Positions 60,935 through 64,000 of a stretch of DNA of 64,000 bases are shown here, one piece after another. This DNA is from Fibrobacter sp. UWB10 (lineage in GTDB: Bacteria; Fibrobacterota; Fibrobacteria; Fibrobacterales; Fibrobacteraceae). The notes below the pieces were generated by a model, which saw nothing but the letters and a program-made list of their open reading frames with translations, was not told the origin of the DNA and did no database searches. The position numbers and the translations under genes are program-made. Positions within the stretch are counted from its first letter, which is position 1. Every line of letters begins with the position of its first letter. The stretch lies in assembly GCF_900182935.1 (NCBI RefSeq), contig NZ_FXUE01000002.1, forward strand, positions 957,792 to 1,021,791, written 5' to 3'.

Positions 60935-62146
60935 ATGAAAAAATTTCTGTTAGGAGCAGCCTTCGCAATGGCTCTTTCTCAAGTAAACGCAGCCCCGGAC
61001 CCGAATTTCCATATCTATCTCGCCTTCGGGCAGTCCAACATGGAAGGCCAGGGCGATATCGAGCAACAGGACAAGTCTGTCGACGAGCGCTTCCAGGTTC
61101 TCTGGGCGGCCGACAACGGCTCTTGCTCCGGCAAGACTAAGGGCAAATGGTCTACTGCCGTGCCTCCGCTGGCGCACTGCCAGGGTGCAAAGCTTGGTCC
61201 CACGGACTATTTCGGCCGCACGATGGTCGAAAAGACGGACCCCCAGATCAAGGTGGGCGTCATCGTGGTGGCTGTTGCAGGATGCAGCATCCAGTTGTTC
61301 GACAAGAACTCCTACGCAAATTATGCTAGAACACAGCAGAGCTGGATGACCCAGCGCATTAACGATTATGGAGGAAACCCCTATGGACGCCTGATTGAAA
61401 TGGCCAAGAAGGCCCAGGAAGAAGGCGTTATCAAGGGTATTATCTTCCATCAGGGCGAAACCGATGCCGGTGACGGCAATTGGCCTTCTGCGGTCAAGAA
61501 GGTCTACGACAACATTATCAAGGATTTAGGCCTCGAAAACGACATTCCGTTCCTTGCGGGCGAGGTCCTACGCACGGGCGTAAGCAAAGGTGCAAACAAC
61601 AACATTGCCAAGCTTCCGCAGCAGTCCAAGAACTTCTACGTGGTGTCTTCCGAAGGATTCAACCAGGCCTTAGGCGATGGCCAGAACGTGCACTTTACCG
61701 CGCAGGAATACCGCGACTTCGGTAAGCGCTACGCCGAAAAGATGATCGAGGTGCTGGGCGACAAGCTCAATCCCGTTGCTGAATCGAGTAGCAGCGTAGC
61801 CGAATCGAGCAGCAGCGAAGTCGCAAGCTCTTCTAGCGTAGCATCTAGCTCCAGCGATGCACCGGAATCTTCGTCTAGCGAAGGCATGGGCATTGCACAG
61901 GTGGAACACTTTGTGGGCGGTTCGCTTACGGTGAACAAAGCCGGCAATGTGCAGTTGAGCCTTGCCAAGGCAACGCAGCTGACCGTCAAGGTTTACTCTA
62001 GCCTCGGCAAGGAAGTGCTGGACTTGAGCGGCAACTACGCCGGAACAAACACTCTGGTGCTTGCAGGCAGAATCCCGGCCGGGCGCTACGTAGTCAGTGC
62101 CCAGGGCGAAGGGTTCAAGGCCACTAAGCCTGTAATGGTAAAATAG
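60935..62146 (+). CDS. secreted CE6-type acetylesterase with Ser linker
   Basis: 403 residues. ATG 60935 follows TTGGAGTAAATT. Signal peptide 1-19 (LSQVNA/APDPN). The SASA/CE6 domain spans about 24-275 with nucleophile S34 in FGQSNMEGQGD, E175 in FHQGETDAGD and catalytic His253 in NVHFTAQEY. It removes acetyl groups from xylan or other wall polysaccharides. A poly-Ser linker (about 283-312) leads to a C-terminal beta domain ending GRYVVSAQGEGFKATKPVMVK-like residues, similar in kind to the ends of the GH74 and GLUG proteins. It overlaps the convergent trmO by 23 nt. Confidence 0.92.
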   Translation: MKKFLLGAAFAMALSQVNAAPDPNFHIYLAFGQSNMEGQGDIEQQDKSVDERFQVLWAADNGSCSGKTKGKWSTAVPPLAHCQGAKLGPTDYFGRTMVEKTDPQIKVGVIVVAVAGCSIQLFDKNSYANYARTQQSWMTQRINDYGGNPYGRLIEMAKKAQEEGVIKGIIFHQGETDAGDGNWPSAVKKVYDNIIKDLGLENDIPFLAGEVLRTGVSKGANNNIAKLPQQSKNFYVVSSEGFNQALGDGQNVHFTAQEYRDFGKRYAEKMIEVLGDKLNPVAESSSSVAESSSSEVASSSSVASSSSDAPESSSSEGMGIAQVEHFVGGSLTVNKAGNVQLSLAKATQLTVKVYSSLGKEVLDLSGNYAGTNTLVLAGRIPAGRYVVSAQGEGFKATKPVMVK

Positions 62147-62840
62147 CGACGACCGTCAGGTGGTCGCCCTGCACTTGAAACTTGATTTCGAAGCCGGCGA
62201 ACCTGATGCCGTAAATGCGGTCGGCGGACCTCTGGTACGCGGGCCGCGGGTCTTCGGAAAGCAGCTCCACAAGAGCTGCCTTTTTTTGTTCGGGGAAAGC
62301 GGCGGCGGAGCCTGGCGCGAAAACTCCGTCGGCAAAAGAGACTTCCAGCTTGTTGAAGCGAACCGCCTCGGCAAAGCCGCCAGTGGCCTCGGGCACGGAA
62401 TCGGCGTACGGCAAGTAGGGCTTGATATCTACGATAGGCGTGCCGTCCATGAGGTCGGCGCCGCTGACCGTAATGGAGGGCGCGCCCTCCCCCGTCAAGT
62501 TGATTTTCTCGATTTTGACGCAGCTCATGGCCAAGGGATTCGGCCTAAAGCTGCTGCGGGTCGCAAACACGCCCAGCCGCGTATTGCCACCAAGACGGGG
62601 CGGGCGTACCGTCGGCTTCCAGGTGTCGCGCACATTTTCCGAAAAAATCCATAAGAGCCACAAGTGACTAAAGCCATCCAGACCGCGCAACGCGTCGGCA
62701 TTGCGGAACTCCGGCTCAAAGACAATCGTCGAGCGCAAATTCTTCAAAAGCCCGCTCTGCCGCGGAATCCCGAACTTGTCCGGAAAATCGCTCCTGATGC
62801 GGGCAATGACCTTGAAAGTAATCTCTTTCCTCTTTTCCAC
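62124..62840 (-). CDS. trmO: tRNA(t6A37) N6-methyltransferase
   Basis: 238 residues from GTG 62840. N-terminal TrmO/YaeB fold: ITFKVIARIRSDFPDKFGIP, GFSHLWLLWIF, then RPPRLGGNTRLGVFATRSSF and RPNPLAMS, typical SAM-binding residues of TrmO. It methylates threonylcarbamoyl-adenosine 37 in some tRNAs. The C-terminal part (SADRIYGIRFAGFEIKFQVQ) matches the TrmO C-terminal domain. TATATATT ends 5 nt before the GTG with no ribosome site between. Convergent overlap with the esterase gene. Confidence 0.9.
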   Translation of the reverse strand: MEKRKEITFKVIARIRSDFPDKFGIPRQSGLLKNLRSTIVFEPEFRNADALRGLDGFSHLWLLWIFSENVRDTWKPTVRPPRLGGNTRLGVFATRSSFRPNPLAMSCVKIEKINLTGEGAPSITVSGADLMDGTPIVDIKPYLPYADSVPEATGGFAEAVRFNKLEVSFADGVFAPGSAAAFPEQKKAALVELLSEDPRPAYQRSADRIYGIRFAGFEIKFQVQGDHLTVVAILPLQA

Positions 62841-62872
62841 ACGGGAATATATAGAAAAAAAATGCCCCTATT

Positions 62873-63361
62873 TTAGAACGAATCCAAATCAAGCGTTAAA
62901 AGAATATCCGTAAAATATTGCAACGCCGAATACTTGATTTCTGGCGAATCAAGATTCGTCTGTGCCTTAATTGAATTGACATAGTACTTTAAATAAACAA
63001 GAAATTTTGCTTCAATCTCGCGGAAGTGGTCCTGCAGTTCTCTAAATTCATTGGCATCAATTCTTGAAACTTCACCAATATCTTTTTCAGTCACTATGAC
63101 AGCCTTCGCAAAATCAAGTGCAGGAATTCGCCCAACCGTACTTAAAGATTTTCTCCCAGACTCAATAAAGAAGAAACAATGCGGCACTCTACCCGTTTTA
63201 GGACGATGCGCACTCGTCCTAAACGGAATAGCGAATTTTTTTTGTCCAACCTGTAGAACTAACACAAGATGTGGTCGTCCAGGTTTCTTCAATATTTCAG
63301 CATCATCCTCATGCTCTTCAAAAAATTTTTCGTTCAAATGGACAATAGTTATTCGGCTCAC
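62873..63361 (-). CDS. type III toxin-antitoxin toxin (TenpN/CptN/ToxN superfamily)
   Basis: 162 residues from GTG 63361, with GAGG 5 nt upstream (TGAGGAAAAAGTG). The pattern matches type III endoribonuclease toxins: RPHLVLVLQVGQKKFAIPFR at about 29-48, then TSAHRPK, HCFFFIESG (61-69) and ALDFAKAVIV (81-90), and a helical end LQDHFREIEAKFLVYLKYYV. The family cuts RNA and is held inactive by a small repeat RNA. The nearest named family by eye is TenpIN or CptIN. Upstream on the same strand are the promoter, two 51-nt repeats and a terminator, which is the defining gene order. No other gene is in the unit. Confidence 0.78.
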   Translation of the reverse strand: MSRITIVHLNEKFFEEHEDDAEILKKPGRPHLVLVLQVGQKKFAIPFRTSAHRPKTGRVPHCFFFIESGRKSLSTVGRIPALDFAKAVIVTEKDIGEVSRIDANEFRELQDHFREIEAKFLVYLKYYVNSIKAQTNLDSPEIKYSALQYFTDILLTLDLDSF

Positions 63362-63374
63362 TTTTTCCTCAAAT

Positions 63375-63413
63375 AAAAAAAGCCGTTCTTTATATTTTCA
63401 TATAAAAAACGGC
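63375..63413 (-). terminator. terminator between antitoxin RNA and toxin gene
   Basis: On the minus strand GCCGTT…AACGGC (63408-63413 with 63382-63387) closes a long stem that also includes TTTATAT/ATATAAA, followed by seven T (63375-63381). In type III systems such a terminator lets most transcripts stop as antitoxin RNA while some read on into the toxin. The toxin GTG lies 14 nt further on. Confidence 0.85.
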
Positions 63414-63417
63414 AAAA

Positions 63418-63513
63418 ATTGGCCTTTCTTTTTTATCTCAGGTGGCGACCTACCACCCTGTTTCATCAATTTGGCCTTTCTTTTTTTCTCAGGTGGCGAC
63501 CTACCACCCTGTT
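63418..63513 (-). ncRNA. type III antitoxin RNA: two tandem 51-nt-period repeats
   Basis: On the minus strand AACAGGGTGGTAGGTCGCCA followed by CCTGAGA, an A-rich stretch and GAAAGGCCAA occurs twice, starting at 63513 and 63462, a 51-nt period; the second copy blends into the terminator. Within each unit GGTGG and CCACC form a stem with loop TAGGTCG. The loop GGUC can pair with the downstream GGCC, making an H-type pseudoknot as in ToxI. The predicted transcription start (about 63511) falls at the first repeat, so the RNA would consist of repeats plus terminator. Confidence 0.75.
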
Positions 63514-63517
63514 GCTG

Positions 63518-63545
63518 ATTATAATATACAAAAAAACTTATCCAA
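63518..63545 (-). promoter_or_regulatory. promoter of the type III toxin-antitoxin unit
   Basis: TTGGAT (63540-63545), a 16-nt spacer and TATAAT (63518-63523) on the minus strand. The -10 box is consensus and ends 5 nt before the first repeat unit. Confidence 0.75.
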
Positions 63546-63650
63546 AATCAATATGGGAGCTAGTTTCAGCTATAAAAAACACACTTGAAATAGAGATTAA
63601 TCTATATTTCGCGAAAAAGTTTGGTGGGATTTCATATCTGGAGGTCTTCT

Positions 63651-64000
63651 GTGAAGATTTTAAAAAGCGCCGTCGCCCTGTCTGTTCTCCTGACCATGCT
63701 TGTTGCATGCGGAGATGAATCCACTTCCTCTTCTGTTATCCCAGAACCGGCCGACGAATATTCTTCTAGCGAAGGTGAGGTCGCCTCTTCGTCTTCTAAA
63801 AAAGACGAAAATTCTAGTTCTTCAGTAGAAAAGGCGAAGGAATCTAGTTCCTCGGTAAAGCCTTCTTCTTCGGATGCCAAGTCCAGCAGCAGTGAAGATG
63901 TGAAACAGTCTTCTTCAAGCGTTGTGGCTTCGAGCAGCAGCGTGGTGAAGTCGTCTAGCAGTTTTGTGAGAAAAGATTATACTAGCGCAGATCATTCGTA
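63651..64000 (+). CDS. Ser-linker lipoprotein, N-terminal part (runs off the window)
   Basis: Starts at GTG 63651 with GGAGG 6 nt upstream; 116 codons are inside the window. Signal peptide MKILKSAVALSVLLTMLVAC with acceptor Cys20, then GDES and a poly-Ser linker with repeated SSSS blocks to the edge. The N-terminal half closely parallels the lipoprotein at 19539-20546, including VKQSSSSVVASSSSVVKSSS. A C-terminal TIGR02145 domain is therefore expected beyond the window, but is not seen. Its promoter must lie in the 137 nt shared with the divergent toxin-antitoxin promoter. Confidence 0.85.
   Translation, partial: MKILKSAVALSVLLTMLVACGDESTSSSVIPEPADEYSSSEGEVASSSSKKDENSSSSVEKAKESSSSVKPSSSDAKSSSSEDVKQSSSSVVASSSSVVKSSSSFVRKDYTSADHS

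Noticed and set aside
63395..63470. Small minus-strand reading frame starting ATGAAACAG… across the repeats
   Set aside because: It begins inside repeat 1 and ends in the terminator stem, has no ribosome site, and both repeats are conserved outside the frame too.
63418..63513. CRISPR-like pair of direct repeats
   Set aside because: Only two units with a 51-nt period and no unique spacer between them; the promoter, terminator and toxin gene around them fit a type III antitoxin RNA.

Overview
The window is a contiguous stretch of a Fibrobacter chromosome (phylum Fibrobacterota). The evidence is: three serine-linker lipoproteins, two of which show the 'Fibrobacter succinogenes major paralogous domain' (TIGR02145 type); three GH43 enzymes with an almost identical basic C-terminus ending KQIPYRVMF; poly-Ser linkers in most surface proteins; and a plant cell-wall degradation theme (arabinan, xyloglucan, acetyl ester). 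No rRNA, tRNA, prophage, insertion sequence or CRISPR array was seen.

Layout. 0-6 kb: ddh (lysine/peptidoglycan), a TIGR02145 lipoprotein, a decayed toxin-antitoxin locus (intact RelB-like antitoxin, internally deleted ParE-like toxin, internally deleted DUF2442 remnant), dut, a GNAT acetyltransferase, and a minus-strand operon of a sugar-nucleotidyltransferase, a TrmJ-type methyltransferase and a small unknown protein. 6-11 kb: a large DUF748/AsmA-like protein, thiS-thiF-thiG (thiH lies alone at 41.7-43.0 kb) and an S1/P1-nuclease-like protein. 11-18 kb: three tandem GH43 enzymes, an outer-membrane barrel, mdh. 19-24 kb: repeat-rich spacer, a second TIGR02145 lipoprotein, a YfcE-type phosphodiesterase, a HigBA-type pair, and an amino-acid ABC transporter whose binding protein is fused to the permease with its two lobes in permuted order. 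24-31 kb: a 1452-residue GLUG-repeat surface protein, and a barrel plus PCMD-lipoprotein operon. 31-54 kb: mostly housekeeping (radical SAM protein, apt plus purine permease, argH, glyS, M23/LysM peptidase, dus, antiporter, a pseudopilin, thiH, rpsO-pnp, HD-GYP protein, long-form ispG, serA, acyl-CoA ligase, sstT). 54-64 kb: GGDEF protein, unknown membrane protein, histidine-phosphatase lipoprotein, GH74 xyloglucanase, lipocalin-like lipoprotein, CE6-type acetylesterase, TrmO, a type III toxin-antitoxin locus, and the start of a third Ser-linker lipoprotein.

The most interesting item is at 62.87-63.55 kb on the minus strand. A sigma70-like promoter is followed by two copies of a 51-nt repeat that can fold as a hairpin/pseudoknot, then a Rho-independent terminator, then a 162-codon toxin gene of the TenpN/CptN/ToxN type. 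That is the full architecture of a type III (RNA antitoxin) module. Other notable observations are the permuted binding protein fused to an ABC permease (22.9-24.4 kb), a three-copy hairpin element with covarying stems, an invariant GTTA loop and an AYCCGTGTGGYA tail (20.6-22.1 kb), and a set of genes with TATATTTG-like boxes only 4-6 nt before the start codon, which suggests leaderless mRNAs.

All calls are from reading the sequence. Family names rest on recognised motifs, and no database search was run.
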